DNA from: Pseudoruegeria sp. HB172150 | Lineage (GTDB): Bacteria > Pseudomonadota > Alphaproteobacteria > Rhodobacterales > Rhodobacteraceae | DNA: 64,000 bases | Reading direction: 5' to 3' | Assembly (NCBI RefSeq): GCF_013184805.1 | Contig: NZ_JAATNG010000001.1 | Span: 310,001-374,000 of the forward strand | Shown here: positions 53,456 through 61,792 of the stretch, in pieces | How the letters are laid out: each line of letters opens with the position of its first letter | Position numbering within the stretch: position 1 is the first letter of the stretch | Translations under genes and position numbers: made by a program | Notes under the pieces: model-generated | Database searches by the model: none | The model's input: only the letters and a program-made list of their open reading frames with translations | What the model was told of the DNA's origin: nothing

Positions 53456-54784
53456 TCATTGCAGAAGCGGCGACCATGCCGGGTCCGACGCGGCGCCCTC
53501 GGTGGGCACCCGGCGCAGGTTGCGGCCGCTGATATCGACCGAGTAGAGCGAGGCACTGCCCTCGGCGCCCTGGCTTTCGCGGGTGAACATGATCACGCGG
53601 CCATTCGGCGACCAGGTGGGGCTTTCGTCAAGGAACGAGGCCGTGAGCAGGCGCTCTTCGGACCCGTCCGTGCGCATCACGCCGATGTGGAACCGGCCGT
53701 TGTTCTGCTTGACGAAGGCGATCATGTCGCCGCGCGGCGACCAGACCGGCGCGCCATAGCGGCCGGCGCCGGCGCTGATCCGCGTCGCCTCGCCGCCGCC
53801 GGCGGGCATGATGTAAAGCTGCTGCGTTCCGGACCGGTCGCTTTCGAACACGATGAAACGTCCATCCGGAGACACGCTGGGCGAGGTCTCGATCGACGGC
53901 GCATCGGTCAGCTGGCGCTTGGCGCCGGTGGTCAGATCCAGCTCCCAAAGGTCCGAATTGCCGCCGCGGGCCAGCGAATAGATCACGCGGCGCCCGTCGG
54001 GGGTAAAGGACGGCCCCACCGACATCGCGCCCGCCTCCTGCTCAAGCGCCTGCCGGGCAACGGTGTTGACGTCAAGGATGTGGATGCGCGGGCTGCCGGT
54101 TTCGTAGGAGGTGTAAAGCACCCGCTCGCCATTGGGCGAAAAGCGCGGCGCCAGCACGATGGAACTGCTGTCGGTCAGGTATTCGACATTGGCGCCGTCG
54201 TAATCCATCACCGCCAGCCGCTTGCGGCGGGCATCCTTCGGACCGCTTTCGGCAACGAAAACGACGCGGCTGTCGAAATAGGGGCCCTCACCGGTGATCC
54301 GCGAATAGACGGTGTCGGCGACACGGTGCGCCATGCGGCGCCAGCTGTCCTGGCTGGCGACGAACTGCAGCCCGTCGCCCATCTGGTTCTCCGAGAACAC
54401 GTCGAACAGGCGGAACTTGACCACGACCTTGCCGTCGGCGGTGGTGCTGACGGCGCCGGTGATCAGCGCCTGCGCGTTGATCGCCTTCCAGTCCGCGTAT
54501 TGCACCGGGCTCTGGAAGCTGGTGATGTTGGAGATGTAGGCCTCTCGCGGGATCTCGCGGAACAGGCCCGTCCCGGTCAGGTCGGAGGACACAACCTGGC
54601 TGATCTGCGCGGCCAGCCCCTCGGCCCCGGCATTCTCCGCCACGAAAGACGGGATCGCGAAAGGCAGCGGCTCGATGATGCCCTCGTCGATGGTGATCCG
54701 CAGCGGCTCGCGCGCCTGCGCCTCCGCCTTGGCGGACAGGCCGGCCAGCGCCAGCGAAAGGGCCAGAAAAAGGAGCCGGGTCAT
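53456..54784 (-). CDS. tolB: Tol-Pal system periplasmic protein TolB
   Basis: A 442-residue periplasmic protein with signal peptide ([20 protein letters not shown]). An N-terminal alpha/beta domain (residues ~25-165, [11 protein letters not shown]) is followed by a six-bladed beta-propeller with repeated PD40 motifs ([77 protein letters not shown]). It cycles between Pal and TolA to drive Pal towards the septum. ATG 54784 overlaps the stop of the TolA-like gene (ATGA). Confidence 0.95.
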   Translation of the reverse strand: MTRLLFLALSLALAGLSAKAEAQAREPLRITIDEGIIEPLPFAIPSFVAENAGAEGLAAQISQVVSSDLTGTGLFREIPREAYISNITSFQSPVQYADWKAINAQALITGAVSTTADGKVVVKFRLFDVFSENQMGDGLQFVASQDSWRRMAHRVADTVYSRITGEGPYFDSRVVFVAESGPKDARRKRLAVMDYDGANVEYLTDSSSIVLAPRFSPNGERVLYTSYETGSPRIHILDVNTVARQALEQEAGAMSVGPSFTPDGRRVIYSLARGGNSDLWELDLTTGAKRQLTDAPSIETSPSVSPDGRFIVFESDRSGTQQLYIMPAGGGEATRISAGAGRYGAPVWSPRGDMIAFVKQNNGRFHIGVMRTDGSEERLLTASFLDESPTWSPNGRVIMFTRESQGAEGSASLYSVDISGRNLRRVPTEGAASDPAWSPLLQ

Positions 54785-55251
54785 ATGATCCTCATCCTCT
54801 CAGGATTGAATGTCATTTCTGTGTGTTTCCAGTCCAGGTGCTTTTTGCGCGGCAAGGGATAAGCCCGACCGCTACACCGCAGGATAGCACGGCGCGCCAC
54901 CACGAATTTGTCGGCTGCGGCGTCTTTCCTGCCATCCCTGTAGCCTGTCATCGTGATCGCGCCTGCCTTCGGTGTGCCGTCCCGGTTCACCCCGAACGTG
55001 CCAACGACGGTAGTGCGCACTGCGTTTGAGGAAAGCGCTTCGCGTTTCCGGTATGGTTCGGTCGCCAGTGCGACGCCGTTTCGCTCCGGCTGCGCGGTGG
55101 CTTCGACGGGGGCGCATTCGATGCACTCTGCCCTTCCAGGCAACGCACAGTCACTGGCAGGCACAGCGAGTGCTACGTTCACCGCTCCGATTTCCGTCGG
55201 CAGTGATGCCGGACCGGCCATCGCCCATCGATATGCAGCGAGACAGCTCAT
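54781..55251 (-). CDS. Detached TolA C-terminal-domain-like protein
   Basis: A 156-residue product between tolA and tolB, joined to both by ATGA overlaps. Residues ~75-156 read as a paralogue of the TolA C-terminal domain: [18 protein letters not shown] against TTVVVSVSMNRDGTPDTS in Tol[18 protein letters not shown] against AARRAIIRCGSRGFPLP, and [13 protein letters not shown] against [13 protein letters not shown]. The first 70 residues are Ala/Pro/Cys-containing with no clear membrane anchor or signal peptide. Composition is less GC-biased than tolA. It could be a decaying duplicate or a functional partner for TolB; the frame is intact. Confidence 0.75.
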   Translation of the reverse strand: MSCLAAYRWAMAGPASLPTEIGAVNVALAVPASDCALPGRAECIECAPVEATAQPERNGVALATEPYRKREALSSNAVRTTVVGTFGVNRDGTPKAGAITMTGYRDGRKDAAADKFVVARRAILRCSGRAYPLPRKKHLDWKHTEMTFNPERMRII

Positions 55252-56453
55252 TTCATCCGCATCCCGCTCGGATCGAAGGTCATCTCGATCTCGCGCCACT
55301 GGTCGAATTTCTCGGCCGGCAGCGGGAAGCCTCTGGAACCGCAGCGTATGATCGCGCGCCGCGCCGCCTCGAAGGCCCGCGCCGCCGCATCGCTGCTGCC
55401 GCCGCGCGAGTCCAGCATCCGGATGCTCGATGTATCCGGCGTCCCGTCGCGGTTCATCGACACCGAAACGACCACCGTGGTCTGCAACGCCTCCGTGGAC
55501 AGCGAGCCGGTGTTCCAGCATTGCTGAACTGCAACGCGCAGGCCCTCCTTCTCGCTGCTCGACATCGGCGGTCCGGCAGGTGTGGTCGGCGCGGCTTCCG
55601 TTGGCTCGTTCAGCGCGTCATCGACGGCTCCCGCGATGGCGTCGGCCAGCGGATCGGTTTCCGGGGCTTCAGGCACGGGGTCCTCCGCCGGTTCCTCGGC
55701 GGGCGGTTCAGGCGCGGTAGGGGCTCCCGGTGCCGGCTCGGGCTGCGGCTCGGGTTCCGGTTCGGGTTGCGCCGAGGCGGTAACAATCGGGCGCTGCGTC
55801 GGCACGGGGGAACGTTCCGGCGCCGTGGGTTTCTCGGCCTCGGTCACGATTTCGGTCGTGGCCTCCTCGGGCGCGGCATCCGGCTGTTCCTCTGCCACAA
55901 CATCCGTGTTGGCGTCGGGCGAGACGCGCGGCGCGGGCGTGTCGGCGATCTCGGGCGCATCGGGGGCGTCGGGCACCGGGATCGGCGCCACGCGCGGCGC
56001 TTCGCGCGGCTGTGCTTCCTCGGCAAGGGGGGCGGGCTCGGGAAGGGGAATATCCTCCACCGGCGGGGTGATTTCCGGCGGCGGGGTGTCGGCGACCTCG
56101 GCCTCGGGCGCGGGCGGTTCCTCTACCGGAACCGGCGTGTCCTCGACGGTTTCGGGCTCCGCCACCTCGGGCGTTTCCTGAACCTCGGGCGGTTCGGAGG
56201 GGCGCACCTGCGGGGGCGGCGAGCTTTCGACCTCGGGCACGACCGGCGCGGGGACGTCGACAGTAGCATCCGGCTGTTCCTCGGTCGGAACCGCCTGCCG
56301 GGTCAGGGCGGCGTATTCCTCGGCAGAAACCAGCGAAACGTCAGCGGAATCGAACACCGGGTCGTCCGGCGCCGACTGCAGCAGCCCGCCGAACATCAGC
56401 CAGGCGAGGAGCAGGCCGTGACCTGCGCCGGATATGACCGTACCGGTATCCAA
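55248..56453 (-). CDS. tolA: Cell envelope integrity protein TolA
   Basis: A 401-residue inner-membrane protein starting at TTG 56453. One N-terminal span (SGAGHGLLLAWLMFGGLLQS) is followed by about 220 residues of Pro/Glu/Ala/Val-rich sequence (PPPEITPPVEDIPLPEPAPL) in place of the long alpha-helical domain II of enteric TolA. The C-terminal domain III (about 315-401) has QQCWNTGSLSTEALQTTVVV and ends [13 protein letters not shown]. It transmits TolQR proton energy to TolB-Pal across the periplasm. It lies 6 bases after tolR. Confidence 0.9.
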   Translation of the reverse strand: MDTGTVISGAGHGLLLAWLMFGGLLQSAPDDPVFDSADVSLVSAEEYAALTRQAVPTEEQPDATVDVPAPVVPEVESSPPPQVRPSEPPEVQETPEVAEPETVEDTPVPVEEPPAPEAEVADTPPPEITPPVEDIPLPEPAPLAEEAQPREAPRVAPIPVPDAPDAPEIADTPAPRVSPDANTDVVAEEQPDAAPEEATTEIVTEAEKPTAPERSPVPTQRPIVTASAQPEPEPEPQPEPAPGAPTAPEPPAEEPAEDPVPEAPETDPLADAIAGAVDDALNEPTEAAPTTPAGPPMSSSEKEGLRVAVQQCWNTGSLSTEALQTTVVVSVSMNRDGTPDTSSIRMLDSRGGSSDAAARAFEAARRAIIRCGSRGFPLPAEKFDQWREIEMTFDPSGMRMK

Positions 56454-56459
56454 GGCGCG

Positions 56460-56942
56460 TCAGCCGTCCGATCCGTCCAGGGTCGGTCCGCCCTGCTCGG
56501 TCACCAGCCCGATGTTGCGGAACCCACCCGCGTTGAGGGCGCCCATCACCTGGGCGACCTGTGCGTAGGGAATGCTACCATCGGCGCGCAGGAAAATCTT
56601 GTCGCTCGTGCGTTCTGCCGCGATGGCACGAAGCTTGCCGATCAGTTCCTCAGGCGCCGTGGGCGTGGTCTGGATCATGATCTCGCCCTCGGCGGTGATC
56701 GTCACCGTCAGCGGTTCCTCTTGATCGACGGGCAGTGCCTCTGCGGCGGTTTCAGGCAGCTCGATAGGTACGCCCACGGTCAGGAGCGGGGCCGAAACCA
56801 TGAAAATGATCAGCAGCACCAGCATGACGTCGACGAAAGGCGTGACGTTGATTTCGCTCATCGCGCGGCGCTTGCCGCGGCGGCGTCGGTCACGGCCGCG
56901 CCGTTCCGCGCCGCCCGACCCCTTGATGACACCCGCGCCCAT
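56460..56942 (-). CDS. tolR: Tol-Pal system protein TolR (ExbD-like)
   Basis: A 160-residue inner-membrane protein. A basic N-terminus (RRGRDRRRRGKRRAMSEINV) leads into one span, VTPFVDVMLVLLIIFMVSAP, whose Asp is the proton-conducting residue. The periplasmic part is ExbD/TolR-like (LRADGSIPYAQVAQVMGALN). It forms the TolQ5R2 motor. ATG 56942 lies one base after the tolQ stop. Confidence 0.94.
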   Translation of the reverse strand: MGAGVIKGSGGAERRGRDRRRRGKRRAMSEINVTPFVDVMLVLLIIFMVSAPLLTVGVPIELPETAAEALPVDQEEPLTVTITAEGEIMIQTTPTAPEELIGKLRAIAAERTSDKIFLRADGSIPYAQVAQVMGALNAGGFRNIGLVTEQGGPTLDGSDG

Positions 56943-56943
56943 C

Positions 56944-57612
56944 TCAGCTGTCCAGCTGGCGCGAGAGGATGGTGGCGAACTCGTCGGCGAAGGCCTCGTA
57001 ATTGGCCACGATCGCGTCGCTGTCCGCCGAAAGCTTGTTGTACCCGACAACCGCCGGGATGGCGGCCAGCAGGCCCAGCCCGGTGGCCAGCAGCGCCTCG
57101 GCGATGCCCGGCGCCACGACCGCGAGCGAGGTATTCTGCTGCCCCGCGATCTCGATAAAGGCGCTCATGATGCCCCAGACCGTGCCGAAAAGCCCGACGA
57201 ACGGCGCAGTAGACCCGACCGTGGCCAGATACGGCAACCCCTCGTTCAGCCCCTCGGCCTCCTTGTTGATCGCGACATCCATCGACCGGTCGATGCGCGC
57301 CTGCGCCCCCCGGATCAGCCCGCCGTCCTGCCGGTGCGACCGCCGCCATTCCAGCATCCCCGCGGCAAAGATCCTCTCCGACGACCCGTCCGGCGTCGGC
57401 CCGAGCTGTTCGTAAAGCTCATCCAGCGGCTCGCCCGACCAGAAACTCTCGTCGAACCGCGACTGCTCGCGCCGCGCCGCGCGGTAGGAAATGAGCTTGC
57501 GGATCATGATGGCCCACGACCAGAACGAGGCCACGAGCAATAGGATCATCACCAGTTGCACGACAAAAGACGCGCGCCAGAACAGCGCGAAAAAGGAGAA
57601 ATCGGCTTCCAT
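56944..57612 (-). CDS. tolQ: Tol-Pal system protein TolQ (MotA/ExbB-like)
   Basis: A 222-residue inner-membrane protein with three spans, the first at FVVQLVMILLLVASFWSWAI. The conserved MotA/ExbB region contains LPYLATVGSTAPFVGLFGTV with the following WGIMSAF, and LLATGLGLLAAIPAVVGYNK. It is the stator of the proton-driven motor that energises TolA. The start is ATG 57612. The ybgC gene lies 114 bases upstream in the same direction. Confidence 0.95.
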   Translation of the reverse strand: MEADFSFFALFWRASFVVQLVMILLLVASFWSWAIMIRKLISYRAARREQSRFDESFWSGEPLDELYEQLGPTPDGSSERIFAAGMLEWRRSHRQDGGLIRGAQARIDRSMDVAINKEAEGLNEGLPYLATVGSTAPFVGLFGTVWGIMSAFIEIAGQQNTSLAVVAPGIAEALLATGLGLLAAIPAVVGYNKLSADSDAIVANYEAFADEFATILSRQLDS

Positions 57613-57726
57613 AGGTCCTGCTCTTGGTTCGGCCCGTGTTTGGTAAGGGCTCAGTTGAGCCCGTGTTTACCGGATCTCCGGGTGAAATGCCAAGAAAACC
57701 TATGAAGGAAAGACAAAGCCCCGTGA

Positions 57727-58113
57727 TCAGCCAAAGGCTCGGCGAATATCTGCCGGAAGCCGCACGGACCGTCCCTGCAGCGTCATCGCGATCACCGTCA
57801 CCTTCGCCGCGAACAGCAGATCCGCCCCCCGGTACACGTCCTGCGCCATCACCATCCGCGCGCCGGAGATCGACGAAACCGCGGTCTCCACCACCAGATC
57901 GTCCTGGAACTGCGCCGGGCGCAGGTAGTCCGCGTCGATATGCCGGACCGCCAGCACGACGCCGTCCCCCTTCATCGCCAGCTGGTCGATCCCCATCGCC
58001 TCCACCATCTCGCTCCGCGCCCGCTCGATGAACCGCAGGTAATTCGCGTGGTACACGATCCCGGCAAGGTCGGTGTCCTCGTAATAGACGCGGATCGGGA
58101 AACGGTGCGGCAT
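57727..58113 (-). CDS. ybgC: Tol-Pal-associated acyl-CoA thioesterase YbgC
   Basis: A 128-residue hot-dog-fold thioesterase. The active-site segment is YYEDTDLAGIVYHANYLRFI with Asp in EDTD, followed by ERARSEMVEAMG. It hydrolyses short acyl-CoA or acyl-ACP and is the usual first gene of tol-pal clusters. The link to Tol-Pal function is still unclear in general. Confidence 0.93.
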   Translation of the reverse strand: MPHRFPIRVYYEDTDLAGIVYHANYLRFIERARSEMVEAMGIDQLAMKGDGVVLAVRHIDADYLRPAQFQDDLVVETAVSSISGARMVMAQDVYRGADLLFAAKVTVIAMTLQGRSVRLPADIRRAFG

Positions 58114-58182
58114 CGGCGGGCCTTTCAGCGGTGCAGTGCCGCCCTCTCTAACCCAAGCTCCCGCCGCAGGCGAGGGGCGCGC

Positions 58183-59532
58183 CTAGTCCGGCGCCGTCCC
58201 CGTGATCAGCCGCGGCGCCCGGTCGCCGCCAAGCCCGGCGATGACATCGGTCAGCGGCGTGCCAAGGATGTCCGCCTCCGCCTCGTGCAGCTTCCTCAGC
58301 AGCGCGCGCACCGCCTCTGTCTCGCGGGTGCGCGCCGGCCGCGTTTCCGCCGGCCCCGAGGCGATCCCAAGCGACACGCCAAGGTCCGACGCCAGCTCCG
58401 CCAGGGTCGTCGACCGCAGGTCGCGCACCAGCGCGACACCGGCGGATTCGGTCTCGACAAGGTAGCCTGCCGTTCCCAGCATCTCGAACACCTCGCGCCG
58501 GCCCTCGGGCGGGGCCGCGGCCATCAGCGTTTCCTCGGTGATCGTCCCGCCCTTCTGCGCCTGCCGGTGCAGCGCGGCCAGCAGAGCCACCGCGGTTTCC
58601 AGCCGACGCCCCGGCTCGCGCGCGCCATTGGGCATCGCCTTTCGGCCGCGCCGCCAGTCCGGGATCGAGGCCGCCACGACCGCGCCCAGCACGATCACCA
58701 TCCACGAGGCATAGACCCAGATCAGAAAGATCGGCACCGCCGCGACCGTGCCGTAGATCGTCTTGTAGGTGGCGCCGGAAAACAGGAAGGAGTTGAAGCC
58801 CCAGGCCAGCACGCCAAAGGCGATGGCGGCAAAGACGGCGCCGATCAGCGCGTGCCGCACCCGCACCGGCCGCGCCGGGACCAGCACGAAAAGCGTGGTA
58901 AAACCGAAGACATAGATCGCCAGCCGGACCAGTGTCTGGAACGCCGGCAGGCTGACAAGGCTGGGCGATTCCTCCGACACACCATAGGTTGAGGGCTGGA
59001 ACTCCGCCGCCAGCTTTATCGCGTCCGAAGTCAGCGTCAGGCTCGCCGCCATCAGCAGCGGGCCAAGCGTCAGGATCGCCCAGAACACCAGGAAGCGCAC
59101 GAAAAGCGGCCGCACCCGCTCCACCCGCCAGATCTGGTTCAGCGTCGACTCGATGGCCGACAGCAGCAACAGCGCGGTAAAGGCCAGCCCGACCACGCCC
59201 AGGGTGGTCAGGTCGCTGGCATTGTGGGTGAAGGAGGACAGGTGCTCTTTCAGCGCGGCGCCGGCTTCCGGCACGATGGCATCGAAGATCAGCGATTCCA
59301 TCCGGTCCTGCGCCGAGTCGAAGGCGTTGAAGTTCGACAGGATCGAGAAGGCGATGACCAGCAGCGGCACCAGCGCCAGCAGGCTGGTATAGGTGAGCGC
59401 CGCCACGGAATTGTCGAGCCGGTCAGCGAAAAATCGGCGCATCGCGTATATCGTGAAATTCACGAGGTCCGCCACCCGGCCGTAAAGGCGGGACTGCCGG
59501 CAGGTTTCGATTGCGTCGCGGATCACGGGCAT
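58183..59532 (-). CDS. YihY/virulence factor BrkB family membrane protein
   Basis: A 449-residue protein. The first ~300 residues form about six spans of the YihY/BrkB family (formerly misnamed ribonuclease BN): AALTYTSLLALVPLLVIAFS, LLLLSAIESTLNQIWRV, FLIWVYASWMVIVLGAVVAA. The C-terminal ~140 residues are soluble and helical (ETAVALLAALHRQAQKGGTI, EVFEMLGTAGYLVETESAGV), resembling a winged-helix-like tail. Function is uncharacterised. It sits between ybgC and the cupin gene. Confidence 0.88.
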   Translation of the reverse strand: MPVIRDAIETCRQSRLYGRVADLVNFTIYAMRRFFADRLDNSVAALTYTSLLALVPLLVIAFSILSNFNAFDSAQDRMESLIFDAIVPEAGAALKEHLSSFTHNASDLTTLGVVGLAFTALLLLSAIESTLNQIWRVERVRPLFVRFLVFWAILTLGPLLMAASLTLTSDAIKLAAEFQPSTYGVSEESPSLVSLPAFQTLVRLAIYVFGFTTLFVLVPARPVRVRHALIGAVFAAIAFGVLAWGFNSFLFSGATYKTIYGTVAAVPIFLIWVYASWMVIVLGAVVAASIPDWRRGRKAMPNGAREPGRRLETAVALLAALHRQAQKGGTITEETLMAAAPPEGRREVFEMLGTAGYLVETESAGVALVRDLRSTTLAELASDLGVSLGIASGPAETRPARTRETEAVRALLRKLHEAEADILGTPLTDVIAGLGGDRAPRLITGTAPD

Positions 59533-59580
59533 GTGGCTGAGTATAGCCGGTATTTCGCGGTTGATCAGGGGTGGTGGCGC

Positions 59581-60261
59581 CTAACACCTGCAAAGACAGG
59601 CGAAATTGCCGCAGTCGCGGGGCATGTCAGCAGCGGATCGGATCGGATCGGGTTCGGCGGGGCCGTGAGTGTGTTCCCACAGGTGGCCAAGGCGCTTGCG
59701 GCGGACCAGCGTGGTCTCGAAGAACGCGCCGCGCATCTTTTGCTTCACGTCGGGCATGTCGTGGTGATGGCCGGTGCCGATGGTCACGCAATCGCCCTTT
59801 GCGACCTCGGCAAAGGTGCCCGAGACCACTGCCGTCGCGGCGCCGTCCAGTATGAACCAATACTCGTCGTAGTCATGGTAATGGCTGTCCATGCGGGTGT
59901 GCTTGGCATAGGGCACCGGGTCGCCCGCGTCGCTTGGCTCCGGCTCGTTCTCGAGGGTCCAGATGCCGCAGCCGGCGATCTCGTCGCCCCAGGTGCCGGA
60001 GAGATGCAGGAATTCTGCGTCATCGGTGGTCGCCGCGACCCGCCAGTCATCGACACCCTCGTCGGCGTCCCAGAACTGCCCGGCGCGCAGGACCATGCTT
60101 TCCGTACCGGCGCTGATCTGGCAGCGACCGCGCGTGATCAGCAGCCGCTCGCGCGGATACTGGCGTTCCAGCGGCAGCGATGTGACCGGGCCCGGTGCGT
60201 GGATGGCAAAGCGGCGAAGCTCGCACCAGCCGGGCAGGGGATCGTCTTGGCGGTAACGCAT
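59581..60261 (-). CDS. Cupin-domain protein with Cys-rich C-terminus
   Basis: A 226-residue protein with a cupin barrel: DSHYHDYDEYWFILDGAATA is the metal-binding first motif (HxH, E) and DCVTIGTGHHHDMP the second. It is unusual in ending NFACLCRC, with three Cys in the last five residues. ATG 60261 has GGGAGG upstream; the longer frame to 60327 is not needed. Substrate unknown; sugar isomerase-type, dioxygenase or regulatory cupins are possible. Confidence 0.78.
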   Translation of the reverse strand: MRYRQDDPLPGWCELRRFAIHAPGPVTSLPLERQYPRERLLITRGRCQISAGTESMVLRAGQFWDADEGVDDWRVAATTDDAEFLHLSGTWGDEIAGCGIWTLENEPEPSDAGDPVPYAKHTRMDSHYHDYDEYWFILDGAATAVVSGTFAEVAKGDCVTIGTGHHHDMPDVKQKMRGAFFETTLVRRKRLGHLWEHTHGPAEPDPIRSAADMPRDCGNFACLCRC

Positions 60262-60338
60262 CGGGCCTCCCGGCGTCGTCGTGACACTCACGGGCGCCAC
60301 GCTGGCGGCATATGCCGCGCCGGGCAAGCCCGGATTGC

Positions 60339-60366
60339 GGGCGCCTGTCCTGCCGGGCGCCCGCCA
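60339..60366 (-). terminator. Stem-loop after the bacterioferritin gene
   Basis: Arms GCGGGCGCC (60339-60347) and GGCGCCCGC (60358-60366) form a perfect 9-bp stem with a 10-base loop, 17 bases beyond the bacterioferritin stop. No T tract follows, so termination strength is uncertain. Confidence 0.5.
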
Positions 60367-60383
60367 GACGTCTCCGAAAACCG

Positions 60384-60866
60384 TCAGTCCGCGTTCATGT
60401 CATTGATCTGCATCGCGATATAGGCGGGCTCGCCCATCCGGTCGAGCAGCGACAGCTGCAGTTCCAGCCAGGACATGTGGCCTTCCTCGTCCAGCGCGTT
60501 GTTCTCGAACAGGCGCTGGGTGCCGATATCGCCCGCATCCATCGCGTCGCGGGAGGCCCTGGTGTAGAACGAGATCGCCTCCTTCTCATCTTCGAGGTCG
60601 GCGGCGAAAAGGTCCTTCAGCGACTGAGCGCGGCCCGCGACCTTGGCGGGTTTCATCTGCGGGTCGCCGCCAAGGAAGACGATGCGTTCGGCGAAGGATT
60701 CAGCGTGGCCCAGCTCCTCCTGCATCTCCTCGCGCATCTTGCTGGCCAGCTTGTCGAGGCCCCAGTCATCGGCGGTCAGCGCGTGCAGCATGTATTGCGT
60801 CACGGCGGACAGCTCCATTTCCAGCGCCTGCTGCAGGTTCTTCAGGCAATCGCTCTTGTCGGTCAT
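60384..60866 (-). CDS. bfr: Bacterioferritin-like iron storage protein lacking the haem Met
   Basis: A 160-residue four-helix ferritin. By E. coli Bfr numbering all di-iron ferroxidase ligands are kept: Glu18 (LEMELSA), Glu51 and His54 (QEELGHAE), Glu94 (LEDEKEA), and Glu127 and His130 (DEEGH). Position 52, the haem-ligating Met of classical bacterioferritin, is Leu, so the 24-mer may be haem-free or part of a heteropolymer. It oxidises Fe(II) and stores Fe(III) in the cytoplasm. It is monocistronic with a 3' hairpin; no ferredoxin (bfd) gene is adjacent. Confidence 0.9.
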   Translation of the reverse strand: MTDKSDCLKNLQQALEMELSAVTQYMLHALTADDWGLDKLASKMREEMQEELGHAESFAERIVFLGGDPQMKPAKVAGRAQSLKDLFAADLEDEKEAISFYTRASRDAMDAGDIGTQRLFENNALDEEGHMSWLELQLSLLDRMGEPAYIAMQINDMNAD

Positions 60867-60982
60867 GATGTCGTCTCCTCGTCAGATGTCCGGCAGCCGG
60901 TGCCACCGGACCGGTTTCGTTACCCCTTACCTATGGGGTGCATGTGACAGGACAACATCCCCCGACAACGCGTCGCAGGGGG

Positions 60983-61675
60983 TCAGCCGGCGGCTGAAAG
61001 CCGGGCGAACAGACGCAGCGCGTGGCTCGGATCCTGTGCCACGGCAGGCATCGACGGGTCGTAGGCGGCGGCGATCACGCCGGCGATGTCGGGGCGCAGG
61101 ATCACCCGGTCTCCGGCGATGGCCAGCGGCGACTGGCTGGCAAAGGCGGTGTCGGACCAGAGCAGGATGCTCTGCGCCATCTGCGCCAGCGCCAGTTCCT
61201 CCGCCGGGACCTGCGACAGGGCGGCGTCCATCCGCAGGAAGACGAAGGCCGCCTTGATCGCGCCATCCGGCTCGAAGCGGAAGACGCGGTACTGGTTCGC
61301 GCCCTGCGCCACCAGTCTTTCCACCAGCGGATCCAGGTCCGGGATCATCCGGCCAAGATCGGGCACCGCCAGCAGCTCCTCCCAGTCGCGGAAGAAGAAC
61401 ACCATCAGGTTGGCGCCCAGTTCCGGGTCGGTCTCGGCCATCCGGTGCCCGGCCAGCGCCACCACCGCCTCGCAGGCGCCTTTCAGGATCTGGAGCGTCG
61501 CATCCTCGACGCCGAAGACGATCGGCGCGATCGGCCGCCCCCAGCGCGCGCAGAGGTAGGACCCGTCCGACCGGGTGAACAGCGCTTCCACCTCGGCCGG
61601 CGTCACCAGTACCGTCCCCAGACAGACGTTTGCGCTAACATGAACATTTTCAAGGGCTTGACCCCCCGTCCCCAT
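60983..61675 (-). CDS. Conserved hypothetical protein (230 residues)
   Basis: A 230-residue soluble protein without signal peptide or membrane span. It has a beta-alpha pattern including SYLCARWGRPIAPIVFGVED, ANLMVFFFRDWEELLAVPDL and a C-terminal part with SPLAIAGDRVILRPDIAGVI and AAYDPSMPAVAQDPSHALRL. No catalytic motif is recognised. It lies downstream of ruvB, separated by a dispersed repeat element. ATG 61675 is used. Coding composition and length support a real gene; the function is unknown. Confidence 0.7.
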   Translation of the reverse strand: MGTGGQALENVHVSANVCLGTVLVTPAEVEALFTRSDGSYLCARWGRPIAPIVFGVEDATLQILKGACEAVVALAGHRMAETDPELGANLMVFFFRDWEELLAVPDLGRMIPDLDPLVERLVAQGANQYRVFRFEPDGAIKAAFVFLRMDAALSQVPAEELALAQMAQSILLWSDTAFASQSPLAIAGDRVILRPDIAGVIAAAYDPSMPAVAQDPSHALRLFARLSAAG

Positions 61676-61741
61676 GGGGACGCCTCGATTCCAGACCCGG
61701 CCAGTCCTACCGAACCGCCTCCCCGGGCGCCACCCCGCCCG

Positions 61742-61791
61742 CTTCTTCTGGTCTGAAATATCCCCGCCGGAGGCATGGCCCGCAGGGCCAT
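61742..61791 (-). repeat. Dispersed hairpin + 22-base tail repeat, copy 3 (after ruvB)
   Basis: On the minus strand, reading away from ruvB, ATGGCCC (61785-61791) and GGGCCAT (61775-61781) form a 7-bp stem with a 3-base loop starting one base past the ruvB stop. The tail GGATATTTC-A-GACCAGAAGAAG lies at 61763-61742, identical to copy 2. It is co-oriented with ruvB. Confidence 0.72.
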
Positions 61792-61792
61792 T

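Noticed and set aside
53387-54862. 491-codon plus-strand open frame opposite tolB
   Set aside because: Antisense shadow with an Arg/Gly/His-rich composition; TolB propeller motifs are clear on the minus strand.
55582-56181. Ser/Gly/Ala-rich repetitive plus-strand frame resembling an adhesin or surface repeat
   Set aside because: It is the antisense reading of the Pro/Glu-rich TolA domain II.
55026-57158. 710-codon plus-strand open frame with Arg/Gly-rich repeats opposite tolA/tolR
   Set aside because: The repeats are the complement of the Pro/Glu-rich TolA linker; no independent evidence for coding.
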